DNA of 28,589 nt, taken from NCBI GenBank assembly GCA_035294465.1, contig DATGKW010000190.1:1-28589 (forward strand), given 5' to 3'. Position numbers and translations under genes: made by a program. Below, piece after piece: positions 1 to 7,129 of the stretch. The notes under the pieces were generated by a model. That model was not told where the DNA came from and searched no databases. It worked only from the letters and a program-made list of their open reading frames with translations. Source of the DNA: Paraktedonobacter sp035294465. Its GTDB lineage: Bacteria; Chloroflexota; Ktedonobacteria; Ktedonobacterales; Ktedonobacteraceae. Within the stretch, counting starts at the first letter, position 1; each line of letters opens with the position of its first letter.

Positions 1-189
1 TCAGATATTATGTTGATATGCCCAGGCGAGAGCCACGACCAGCGCGGACATGACCAGGACGATGGTGAGCGCCATACTGACGATGATAAATGGAATGTTG
101 GCGTTGAATAAAAAGATGGCGAAGATAATCCAGAATACGGAGAGGATGCCGATGAGCCATTTCCAGACCTGGACTTGTTGACGTTTCAT
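1..189 (-). CDS. Small two-helix membrane protein, unknown function
   Basis: A 62-residue protein made almost entirely of two hydrophobic segments (about residues 9-28 and 32-57) after a short basic N terminus (MKRQQVQVWKW), so probably an inner-membrane hairpin with both ends in the cytoplasm. I start it at the ATG at 189 because an AGGAG lies about 10 bases upstream. A start 36 bases further out is open but has no ribosome site. It diverges from the membrane zincin gene, with two small palindromes between them. I do not recognise the family; small proteins like this are common next to exporters and membrane proteases, and no function can be assigned. Confidence 0.7.
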   Translation of the reverse strand: MKRQQVQVWKWLIGILSVFWIIFAIFLFNANIPFIIVSMALTIVLVMSALVVALAWAYQHNI

Positions 190-249
190 GGCTTTTTCGC
201 TCCTGATAGCTAAATCGCCAAACACTCATAAGCCAATCATCATGAAGAA

Positions 250-258
250 AGTATACCA
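250..258 (-). promoter_or_regulatory. Possible extended -10 promoter of the small membrane protein gene
   Basis: On the minus strand the sequence reads TGGTATACT, an extended -10 (TGn plus TATACT), about 60 bases before the ATG at 189. No good -35 is visible. Call is by motif only. Confidence 0.35.
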
Positions 259-264
259 TTACGC

Positions 265-294
265 GCAGGTGGGACCTGCACGGTTCTAACCGTG
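265..294. repeat. Two adjacent palindromes between divergent genes, candidate operator
   Basis: GCAGGT/ACCTGC (265-270 and 274-279, 3-base spacer) is followed at once by CACGGTT/AACCGTG (279-285 and 288-294, 2-base spacer). They lie between two divergent candidate promoters, a usual place for a regulator site. Neither is followed by a T run, so they do not look like terminators. Confidence 0.5.
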
Positions 295-321
295 AGATAA
301 CACTGCTTGCCTCGCTCTATA

Positions 322-330
322 TGGTATGAT
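322..330 (+). promoter_or_regulatory. Possible extended -10 promoter of the DUF3267-like gene
   Basis: TGGTATGAT is an extended -10 (TGn plus TATGAT) about 93 bases before the ATG at 423. No -35 at a standard distance is convincing. It mirrors the minus-strand extended -10 at 250-258 across the palindromes. Confidence 0.4.
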
Positions 331-422
331 AAGGGCAGCTATGCACGCCCCTCCCCTGTTTTTTTGAGGCGAGGATTCAGGCCGTGATCTGGCTCGTACC
401 ATAAAGGAAAAATACTGGAACT

Positions 423-1094
423 ATGACCATTATCGACCGTTTCCGTCCCCGGCGTCGCGCTGCTTTGCAGGCGGCGGCAGATGCCGGGCAGTTGCGCCAG
501 GTTGATGAGCTTGCTCTGCTCAATCCTGAACAGTTGTTGCCCCTGGCTCGTTTGAGTTTGTTGCTCTTTGTCCTGGGTGGCATCTTTTTTATCGTGCTGA
601 ACCTGGGCGCGTATATCTGGCGCACGGGCCAGCATGGTGCTTCGCTGAACGGCGGCGAGGTTCTTCTCTGGATCGTGATCAATGTTCTGGGCTATGTCAT
701 TATGCTGCCCCTTCATGAATTTCTGCATGGCGTTGCTATTGCTTTCCTGGGCGGCAGGCCCCATTATGGCGCGCGGCTGCCTTTTGCGCTCTATTGCGGC
801 GCGAAGGATCAGGCTTTTCCACGCAATTACTATATCGTGATCGCGCTCGCGCCTTTTGTACTGATTAGCCTGGCTGGGATTATCTTCACGTTGCTTGCTC
901 CTGGCCTGGCGCCCTATACCCTGCTGGCTACTGTGGGCAATGTTTCGGGGGCTGCGGGCGATCTACTGGTAGTCCAGCGGCAGCGCATGCTTCCTGCTTC
1001 GGTTCTCGTGGAGGACCTGGAAACTGGATATCGTGCCTGGGAAGTGATGCCGGGTAGAGCCAGCGTTACCATCGAAGCTGCTGAAGAAAAATAA
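423..1094 (+). CDS. DUF3267-family putative membrane zinc metalloprotease
   Basis: A 223-residue membrane protein. It has a hydrophobic segment at about residues 43-63, a second at about 80-110 that contains HEFLH (residues 98-102, the HExxH zinc motif), and two more near 140-185. The motif sits inside a membrane helix and is followed by a GGRPHYG-type stretch, as in the DUF3267 family of putative zincins related to site-2-type proteases. The active residues are seen; proteolytic activity and substrate are inferred. The start has only a weak ribosome site (AAAGGA too far, GGA very near), so it could be slightly off. fpg follows after 18 bases, suggesting co-transcription without an obvious shared role. 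Confidence 0.75.
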   Translation: MTIIDRFRPRRRAALQAAADAGQLRQVDELALLNPEQLLPLARLSLLLFVLGGIFFIVLNLGAYIWRTGQHGASLNGGEVLLWIVINVLGYVIMLPLHEFLHGVAIAFLGGRPHYGARLPFALYCGAKDQAFPRNYYIVIALAPFVLISLAGIIFTLLAPGLAPYTLLATVGNVSGAAGDLLVVQRQRMLPASVLVEDLETGYRAWEVMPGRASVTIEAAEEK

Positions 1095-1112
1095 CGAGGT
1101 TATTGCTACTCT

Positions 1113-2108
1113 ATGCCTGAATTACCGGAAGTTGAATTTACCGCACGTCAGTTGCGCGCGACCGTTCTCAATGCCACCATTCAAGATGTTCATGTTTTCT
1201 GGGAGCGCACGATTGGCACGCTTGATGCGCCAACGTTTCGTTCGCTGCTCGCTGGCCAGAGCCTGCTTGAGGTGCGCAGGCGCGGAAAATACCTGCTTAT
1301 CGATCTCGGCCACGCGAGAGCACCTGAACTGCTGATGACTATCCACCGGCGCATGACCGGCAATCTCTATCTGCTCCCGCCGGGCTGGGAAATCGACACC
1401 AGCCTGCGTTTGGAGGATGCTGCGGCGTGGAATACCAGGGGACCGGATTTCAGATACGCCTCGTTTGCCCAGAAGCGAGAGCAGGCCGGTGTACCGGTAC
1501 TTGTGCGGGAGGCGGAGGCTATGTACTACGATCCGGCGGATCTTTCCCATTGCCGCGTCTGCTTCGATTTTGCCGATGGTCGGCGCTTGCTCTTTAACGA
1601 CGCGCGCAAGTTTGGCCGGATCGAGCTCTGGCCGACTGAACGCGAGGCGGAGGCTCTGACCGGTCTGGGACCTGAACCGCTGAGCGATGAGTTTACCGTC
1701 GAAGTGCTGACCGGCAGCCTTTCGACGCGTAAAGGACCGATCAAGGCCGTGCTGCTGGATCAACAGGTGGTCGCGGGTCTGGGTAATATCTATGCTGACG
1801 AGGCGCTTTTTCTCGCCCGTATTCATCCGTTGCGCCCGGCAAATTCCTTGACAGAAGAGGAACTGATGCGCCTGCGCGATAGCATCGTTTCTGTGCTCGC
1901 GGCGGGCATCGAGTATGGCGGGACGACTTTTAGTGGCTATCGCGGCCTGAGTGGCGAGCAGGGCGAGAACTACGATCATCTCAAGGCGTATCATAGAGCC
2001 GGTGAGAGCAAAATCTGCATTCGCTGCGGCGGCCTGATTGCCAGCCAGGTCATCGCCCAGCGTACTGCCCATTTTTGCCCGCATTGCCAGAGGCTTACAT
2101 CGGAGTGA
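1113..2108 (+). CDS. mutM: Formamidopyrimidine-DNA glycosylase (Fpg/MutM)
   Basis: Bifunctional base-excision enzyme that removes oxidised purines such as 8-oxoguanine and nicks the abasic site. The N terminus is the diagnostic PELPEVE, with Pro2 as the catalytic nucleophile and Glu3. The hairpin Lys is K59 in RRRGKYLL. The helix-two-turn-helix block is LDQQVVAGLGNIYADEAL. The C-terminal zinc finger has C302, C305, C322 and C325, with R317 in its hairpin. At 331 residues it is about 50 longer than usual. The excess is a single insertion at about residues 90-146, between MTGNLYL and the FNDARKFGR strand; the flanking motifs are in frame and intact. The start is fixed by the family N terminus. 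Its last 14 bases overlap the end of the convergent lipoprotein gene. Confidence 0.95.
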   Translation: MPELPEVEFTARQLRATVLNATIQDVHVFWERTIGTLDAPTFRSLLAGQSLLEVRRRGKYLLIDLGHARAPELLMTIHRRMTGNLYLLPPGWEIDTSLRLEDAAAWNTRGPDFRYASFAQKREQAGVPVLVREAEAMYYDPADLSHCRVCFDFADGRRLLFNDARKFGRIELWPTEREAEALTGLGPEPLSDEFTVEVLTGSLSTRKGPIKAVLLDQQVVAGLGNIYADEALFLARIHPLRPANSLTEEELMRLRDSIVSVLAAGIEYGGTTFSGYRGLSGEQGENYDHLKAYHRAGESKICIRCGGLIASQVIAQRTAHFCPHCQRLTSE

Positions 2109-2571
2109 AAAAGGCTGTGCAGGTCACTGAGCCGCCGCTCGGCAGGCCGCTGAAGGTCACATCCACAGTTGCCGGCACATGGACGGGCTGACGGTTTTGC
2201 AGAGGGAGCGAGAACGTGACGTATCCACCCGAATCACTGGTTGTCTGGTTGAGTCCGGCATCACCGCCCCGAAAATGCACGACTGCGTTGGCCGCTATAC
2301 CCTGTACACCCTGAGTGTTGTGCGTGAGGCGGGCGTAAATGATGATGGTCGCACCGGGATCAGGCGCGTTATTAGAGGCCCATGCTCCGCAGCGGTAGGG
2401 GGGAATGGTGGGAATGGGAGAAATTTGTGATTGGAAGTTCGGGTTAATAGTGATAGTCGGTTGCGTTGGCGTTGAGTTCGCCGTTGCCAGCGATGAGCAC
2501 GCGGCCAAGAAGAAGAACGCCGCCAGCGTGGCCAGCCAGAGAGGGACGCTATACAAAACTTTCTTGCTCAT
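2095..2571 (-). CDS. Secreted lipoprotein with an Ig-like/carboxypeptidase-regulatory-like domain
   Basis: A 158-residue predicted lipoprotein. It has a basic start (MSKK), a hydrophobic core, and a lipobox LAAC with C25 as the likely lipidated Cys. A Ser/Thr/Pro-rich tether follows, then one compact beta-rich domain. The stretch with AVVHFRGG and SDSGGYVTFSLPL resembles bacterial Ig-like or transthyretin-like modules. Two further Cys (in RCGAW and VTCTAF) could form a disulfide. The ATG at 2571 starts directly before the signal peptide; a start 15 bases upstream is also open, and neither has a strong ribosome site. Function is unknown. The stop lies inside the end of fpg, a tail-to-tail overlap. 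Confidence 0.75.
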   Translation of the reverse strand: MSKKVLYSVPLWLATLAAFFFLAACSSLATANSTPTQPTITINPNFQSQISPIPTIPPYRCGAWASNNAPDPGATIIIYARLTHNTQGVQGIAANAVVHFRGGDAGLNQTTSDSGGYVTFSLPLQNRQPVHVPATVDVTFSGLPSGGSVTCTAFFTPM

Positions 2572-2637
2572 ATTTCTTTCAACCACCCGTTGGTTTACCA
2601 GAGAGTACTATATGTCTCAATCAGCCTGTCGGGCTGG

Positions 2638-2658
2638 TTTGCACGTTCTTAGTGCAAA
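2638..2658. repeat. Small hairpin in the leader of the lipoprotein gene
   Basis: TTTGCAC (2638-2644) and GTGCAAA (2652-2658) pair perfectly around a 7-base loop. It lies between the candidate promoter at 2690-2698 and the ATG at 2571, so the transcript would carry it in its leader. A weaker CAGCC/GGCTG hairpin sits next to it. There is no T run. Confidence 0.45.
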
Positions 2659-2689
2659 AGAAGCAGGGAATATTTGGAACCCTCAGTAC

Positions 2690-2698
2690 ATTATATCA
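2690..2698 (-). promoter_or_regulatory. Extended -10 promoter, lipoprotein gene
   Basis: The minus strand reads TGATATAAT, a consensus TATAAT with the TGn extension, leaving a leader of roughly 110 bases before the lipoprotein start. The -35 region is poor, which is typical of extended -10 promoters. Confidence 0.45.
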
Positions 2699-2750
2699 TA
2701 GGAAACCATACTTGCGGTTTTTCCCGGAGGAAGCGACAGGAGGCTGGAGT

Positions 2751-2778
2751 TTGCTTGCTCGTTGGCTGGAACTATGTT
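2751..2778 (+). promoter_or_regulatory. Possible larB promoter
   Basis: TTGCTT and TATGTT with a 16-base spacer, about 75 bases before the larB start. Moderate match to a housekeeping promoter. Confidence 0.35.
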
Positions 2779-2854
2779 AGACTGGGGCGCGTTGAGATCG
2801 CTCAAGCGATAAAAGTACTCTTCTCTGTCTAGTCTAGTAAGGAAAAGCCTTGCG

Positions 2855-3706
2855 GTGAATCGTGACGCGCGAGATCAGTTAGATTGGTTTAACCAGGTGT
2901 TAGGCCAGGGAGTTTTTTCAGGTGGTCGAGCCGGTCATTCAGAGGATCCACATCCTCTGAATGAGGGGGACAATTCAGGAGACAGTTTGCTGAAGATACC
3001 TGTTTCCTCGGGGCGAATTGAGATTCGCCCTGATCCTGCGCGCGAACAGCGTAAAGGGGTACCGGAGGTGGTGTTCGGCGAGACGAAGACCACAGAGCAG
3101 GTGATTGCTATGGCGCGCAGTCTTTTAGAGGCCACGGGGCGCGCGCTTATCAGCCGGGTGCGCGCGGAGACGCTAGCGGCTCTGCGCCAGGAGTTTCAGG
3201 CGTATACCTTGCGTGTGCGCGAGGCAGCCAGAGCCGTAGTAATTTATCAATCCGGTTACACGCCTCGCTCAACCGGCGGGCGGGTTGGCGTGCTCAGCGC
3301 CGGCACTTCTGATGTTCCGGTGGCCGAGGAAGCCGCGCTGATTGCTGAAGAGATGGGCTGCCGGGTTACCTGTATCTACGATGTGGGTGTGGCCGGTTTG
3401 CATCGCCTGCTGGAGCCGTTGCGCGATTTGCTCGCCGAGGGTGTGGATGTGATAATCGTCGCCGCTGGCATGGATGGGGCCTTGCCTTCGGTGGTGGCGG
3501 GGCTGGTTCCTGTCCCCGTAATTGGCCTGCCAACATCCGTTGGCTATGGTCTGGGAGGCAATGGCGTCGCTGCTCTGCTTTCCATGCTGCAAACCTGTGC
3601 TCCGGGTCTTTCAGTCGTCAATATCGATAATGGCGTTGGCGCCGGTGCAACGGCTGCGCTTATCGCGAACCGTGTGGCGCTGGTGGCTGAACATCAAGCG
3701 CAGTAG
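2855..3706 (+). CDS. larB: LarB, nickel-pincer cofactor biosynthesis carboxylase/hydrolase
   Basis: LarB carboxylates nicotinic acid adenine dinucleotide and hydrolyses its phosphoanhydride, giving the biscarboxylate mononucleotide later used by LarE and LarC to make the nickel-pincer cofactor. The conserved core is clear: KGVPEVVFGETKTTEQV, then GVLSAGTSDVPVAEEAA, AAGMDGALPSVVAGL, PTSVGYGLGG and NIDNGVGAGATAA. Length (283) is somewhat above the usual ~250. The start is a GTG at 2855 with AAGGA about 11 bases upstream. Residues ~28-60, between a short N-terminal helix and the core, are unlike the family and are encoded by two perfect DNA palindromes. No larA, larC or larE is in view, so the partners must be elsewhere or the gene stands alone here. 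Confidence 0.92.
   Translation: MNRDARDQLDWFNQVLGQGVFSGGRAGHSEDPHPLNEGDNSGDSLLKIPVSSGRIEIRPDPAREQRKGVPEVVFGETKTTEQVIAMARSLLEATGRALISRVRAETLAALRQEFQAYTLRVREAARAVVIYQSGYTPRSTGGRVGVLSAGTSDVPVAEEAALIAEEMGCRVTCIYDVGVAGLHRLLEPLRDLLAEGVDVIIVAAGMDGALPSVVAGLVPVPVIGLPTSVGYGLGGNGVAALLSMLQTCAPGLSVVNIDNGVGAGATAALIANRVALVAEHQAQ
2936..2963. repeat. Perfect 12-bp palindrome inside larB
   Basis: CATTCAGAGGAT (2936-2947) and ATCCTCTGAATG (2952-2963) are exact reverse complements around the 4-base loop CCAC. It lies in the part of larB that encodes the non-conserved linker. Confidence 0.9.
3011..3030. repeat. Second, 8-bp palindrome inside larB
   Basis: GGGCGAAT (3011-3018) and ATTCGCCC (3023-3030) pair perfectly around TGAG, 47 bases after the first palindrome and just before the conserved core begins. 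Confidence 0.8.
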
Positions 3707-3800
3707 GGAAATAGCGGGATGTTCTGAGGATGGGAATGTCTCACCGCTGATTGTTGTCGGGTTTAAGTGGTTATGAAGTTACAGAAGGGTGGAACTATCA

Positions 3801-4088
3801 ATGGTGAATCGTAAGCGTGGACCGGAACCAGGGTCGCAAAAGGCTAAACGTGGGGGACAGGCAGTTCGCGAGAAATATGGCCCCGAATTTTATTCCAGGA
3901 TTGGCAAGAAAGGTGGCCAGACTGTCAAAGAGAAGCATGGGCCCCGATTTTATGCTGAGATTGGTAAGAAGGGTGGCGAAGCAACCAAGCGCCAGCAGGG
4001 TTCGGAGTTCTATTCCAGGATTGGCAAGAAAGGCGGTGAGCGTGGCCGCGTGATTGCACCCGCGTCGGAAGACAGTGGACAGGATTAA
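3801..4088 (+). CDS. KGG-repeat general stress protein
   Basis: A 95-residue, very hydrophilic, Lys/Gly-rich protein built of about three 20-residue repeats. Each has the form KKGGxxVxEKxGPEFYxxIG, ending again in KKGG. This is the KGG motif of small stress-induced proteins (GsiB/YciG/ConE-like), thought to be disordered and linked to desiccation or general stress; the exact activity is not established. I choose the ATG at 3801 because GGTGG lies 8 bases before it; a GTG at 3789 is in frame but sits inside that ribosome site. The repeats are visible in the DNA as well (near-identical runs at 3891-3918 and 4011-4038, 120 bases apart), pointing to internal duplication. It follows larB by 94 bases. 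Confidence 0.85.
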   Translation: MVNRKRGPEPGSQKAKRGGQAVREKYGPEFYSRIGKKGGQTVKEKHGPRFYAEIGKKGGEATKRQQGSEFYSRIGKKGGERGRVIAPASEDSGQD

Positions 4089-4156
4089 GCGGTTTGCTAT
4101 GAAATCCGCGAGAAATGCGCAGTCCGTAAATAGACATGACCCGAACAGATTTCATC

Positions 4157-7111
4157 TTAATCTTCGCTCAAGCGCAGCACCAGGCTGATCGATGAGCGGG
4201 CAACTTTGAACACCATCAATCCCAGGGCTAGCAGGCAGATAGCGATCAGCGCAGCCAGGGCCAGCCAGAGCGAGGCTGGAATGATCGTTTGCAGCGGCGG
4301 CACGAACTGCGCGGCGTAGAAGTCGGTGTTGCTGACACTGCCTGTGGTCTGGCTGGGCAATACGCTGGTCAGGACAAGAGCGGGCAGGCTGAGCGTGGCG
4401 AGCAGCGCCCCGAAGATGATGCCTAGAATCAGCGCGGCGATATAGATAATGCCCTGCTCCCAGGCTAGCGTGCTGACAACCTGACGCGGAGTGGCTCCTA
4501 GAGCGCGCAGGGCCAGAAAATTCGTCAGGCGGTTGCGTACACTTAGCCAGGAGGCGGTCAGGCAGCCCAGTAGGGCCAGGAACAGGGCTGTAATGGCTCC
4601 CAGTTCAAGTTCGCCAATCAGAGTGAGGTAGATTGGGTCGGTAAAGAGCGTGCTCTCGATGGCGCGACGATCATAGAGAGGCGATAGGCTCAATTCGCCG
4701 GTAGTCAGCACTTTGCGCACGCTGGCTAATGAGCGAGCGTCATCTCGCGTGCGCAGCCAGACATAGTTCAGTGCAACATCTGAGCCGGCCATTGTCTGGA
4801 AGTGTCCTGTGTAGACGTTAGCGAAGGTTGGGTAATCGACGAGCACGCCGGGCAGCAAAGTATTGCCAGATGTTGGGATGTGCTGCACTTCTGCCACGAC
4901 TTTCAGCGCGAGCACGGTCCCGGAGGATATGTCGCTGAATTGCAGGTCAAAGTTCGCGCCCGGTACAAGATGCAGCGTGCTGATAGTATTGGCATCGACA
5001 ATCGCCGGCACAATGTTCTGCTGAATAGCAGCGTTGCGCTGCGTGAGTAGTTGTCGCATGAGCGAGGTGAGCGGTTGCGAGCTATCCTGCGCAGTCCATA
5101 TTGCGGCCTGGGCGAAGGTAGCGGCATCGACGGCCTGGAAGTTGATGGGCAGATTTAGCGAAGCTCCGGCCTGCGCCTCGTTGTTATATCCAAGCGAAGC
5201 TGCTAGAACTCCTGGTATGCGGCTGTAGAGCCTCGTTTCTCTGGCCAGGTCGGCGGTAGAGTAGACAGCAGTGGGAATGGCACCGCTGAAATCGGCTCCG
5301 GCCTGGTAGGCCGCGATATCATGCACGCGCTGTGTTTGCGAGGCAATGAAGATCAACGAAAAGATCGCGAAGGCGCTGGCAAGGGCTAGCAGCAGGGTCA
5401 TGCTCACCGGCCGGCGAGGCGCGCGTGCTATCTGGGCCAGTGCCAGGACGGGGGCTGCGCTGCGCCTGCGAGCAGCTAGCCTGCTACCAAGACGCAGGAT
5501 CAACGGATAGAAGCGGAAGAGGATCAGCAGCCCGGCCAGCAGTAGAAAGATCACCTGGAGCAGTGCCAGCGGCGAAATGAGTAGCAGATAAAGCTGGCTA
5601 TTGAGCGCGTTGGAATGCTGCAGATAGACTGAGAAACCATAACCGGTGAGCGTAATAATCACGGCGACGATATCCAGGCGCAGGCGTTGCCAGAGCGGGC
5701 GACGCGTTGGGCGGGCTGTTTCCCGACGTAGGGACACTATGTCGCGCCTGGAAGCTCCCCAGACTGTGAGGATAACGGTGAGCAGCGCCACCACGATAGT
5801 TAGCAGTGCATATGGGCCGGCCAGTGGCATAGCCTGCGGCAGTCCGCCCGCGATGATATTCAAAGCCCCCTGGTCGTTGCCCGCGAACATCTGCCAGGTA
5901 AGCAGGTGTGTTACCCAGAGAGCCAGCAGCAGCCCGGCGGCCAGCGCGATCAGCCCCAGCAGGATCGCTTGAAGTACCAGGGCGAACTGGATCTGCCCCC
6001 GGCTGGCTCCTCGGCTGCGCAAGAGCGCGATAGCCTCGCTCTGGCGCTCCACCAGCAGATTCACCAGCAGGCCGATAAAGAAGAGGATCAGGGCAAAGAT
6101 CATCACAACCAGGCTGATCACTGGAAACTCAATCACTGAGATGCGAGCGGCCAGCCCGTTCAACGTACTGGGCGAGGGTAAATATGTCTGGGTTTGCTCC
6201 AGATAAGGCGATTGCTCCAGGTTGGGGTTATTGGCGTTATCGACCTGCACCTGCTGGATACCGGCCACCAGGCTGTTAAGATCGCCAATGGCAATGCGCG
6301 TGGGATCCAGACGATAGTACCAGAGTACATCAGGAGTGGACGCGAAGACGCGATCTCGCACAGCAGCCGCGTTTGAGAGACTGGCGAACGTGCCTAGCAG
6401 CGTTTCGTTGGGGATGAGCGCATAGACAGTTATACCCTGATTAAGATAGGGAGCGAAGGTATCGCCGTGCCAGAATGGATCACCGCCCCCGTCAGGAGTA
6501 AAAAGACCAACGACGTGTAGCGCAAGAAACTGCGGGTACAGCTTGTTATAGACATCGGTGAAATTCACCGTCGTTTGCAGCACGCTGCCTATGCCGATAT
6601 GAAGCACCTGAGCCGTTTGAGGAGTGATTGCGATTTCAAGCGTGCTGTTCGATGGCCTGGGCAGGCGTCCAGCTACCAGGCTGAGATGCGTGGCGGCGCT
6701 GCTCATTTCAGCGCTGATCAATCCCATGCGCGCGCCGCTGATCGGCAGCAACTGGCTCTCAATCGAAAACTGTACCGGAGCGAGGTAGTTGCCGAGAGTT
6801 CGCCCCAGTTCGTTATTGAGCGCGTTGGTCGTCTGGCTAATGACCTGGGTCGAAATTAACTGCGGCTGCGTGCGCACGACGATATCGGAAGCCTGGGTCG
6901 AGGAGTTCAAAGTCCCGCGCAGCGCGGCGGTCATGGCGATATTCGCATAGAGCGGCACCACGCAGGCTAGCAGCACCGCTCCAAGCATGCCAAGCTCAAT
7001 CGCCAGCAGCAGGCCCCAGGTTTTGCGCACGCGCTGCCCCGCCAGCACCAGCACACCTGGTAAGAGCGGCCAGCCCTGGCGGATTGTGCGTGTCTGCGCT
7101 GAAGAAGCCAT
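4157..7111 (-). CDS. ABC transporter permease, FtsX-like, large (second permease of the operon)
   Basis: A 984-residue membrane protein. It has an N-terminal membrane helix (about residues 33-58) and a large extracytoplasmic domain to about 330. A first FtsX-like module follows with several helices and the signature LLRSRGASRGQI, then a further helix pair, a second external domain, and a C-terminal FtsX-like module with LRALGATPRQV. It ends in LRLSED. This is the two-module architecture of MacB/LolCE-type permeases, which move lipids, peptides or drugs without a classic channel. Start: ATG with AAGGAGGG 9 bases upstream. The TAA of the ATPase gene lies inside this ribosome site, so translation is probably coupled. 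It is paralogous along its length to the permease at 8117-11110. The substrate is not readable. Confidence 0.88.
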   Translation of the reverse strand: MASSAQTRTIRQGWPLLPGVLVLAGQRVRKTWGLLLAIELGMLGAVLLACVVPLYANIAMTAALRGTLNSSTQASDIVVRTQPQLISTQVISQTTNALNNELGRTLGNYLAPVQFSIESQLLPISGARMGLISAEMSSAATHLSLVAGRLPRPSNSTLEIAITPQTAQVLHIGIGSVLQTTVNFTDVYNKLYPQFLALHVVGLFTPDGGGDPFWHGDTFAPYLNQGITVYALIPNETLLGTFASLSNAAAVRDRVFASTPDVLWYYRLDPTRIAIGDLNSLVAGIQQVQVDNANNPNLEQSPYLEQTQTYLPSPSTLNGLAARISVIEFPVISLVVMIFALILFFIGLLVNLLVERQSEAIALLRSRGASRGQIQFALVLQAILLGLIALAAGLLLALWVTHLLTWQMFAGNDQGALNIIAGGLPQAMPLAGPYALLTIVVALLTVILTVWGASRRDIVSLRRETARPTRRPLWQRLRLDIVAVIITLTGYGFSVYLQHSNALNSQLYLLLISPLALLQVIFLLLAGLLILFRFYPLILRLGSRLAARRRSAAPVLALAQIARAPRRPVSMTLLLALASAFAIFSLIFIASQTQRVHDIAAYQAGADFSGAIPTAVYSTADLARETRLYSRIPGVLAASLGYNNEAQAGASLNLPINFQAVDAATFAQAAIWTAQDSSQPLTSLMRQLLTQRNAAIQQNIVPAIVDANTISTLHLVPGANFDLQFSDISSGTVLALKVVAEVQHIPTSGNTLLPGVLVDYPTFANVYTGHFQTMAGSDVALNYVWLRTRDDARSLASVRKVLTTGELSLSPLYDRRAIESTLFTDPIYLTLIGELELGAITALFLALLGCLTASWLSVRNRLTNFLALRALGATPRQVVSTLAWEQGIIYIAALILGIIFGALLATLSLPALVLTSVLPSQTTGSVSNTDFYAAQFVPPLQTIIPASLWLALAALIAICLLALGLMVFKVARSSISLVLRLSED

Positions 7112-7120
7112 TGTGCCTTT

Positions 7121-7129
7121 CCCTCCTTA
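7121..7129 (-). promoter_or_regulatory. Ribosome binding site fused to an upstream stop codon
   Basis: On the minus strand TAAGGAGGG contains both the TAA stop of the ABC ATPase and a near-perfect Shine-Dalgarno for the downstream permease. It decides the permease start at 7111 and implies translational coupling. Confidence 0.8.

Noticed and set aside
1122..2084. Long open frame on the minus strand inside fpg
   Set aside because: It is an antisense shadow of fpg; its protein has no family features and no ribosome site, while fpg is certain.
4099..4155. ATGAAATC/GATTTCAT inverted repeat between convergent genes as a bidirectional terminator
   Set aside because: 8-bp AT-rich arms with a ~41-base loop and no T run; too weak to call.
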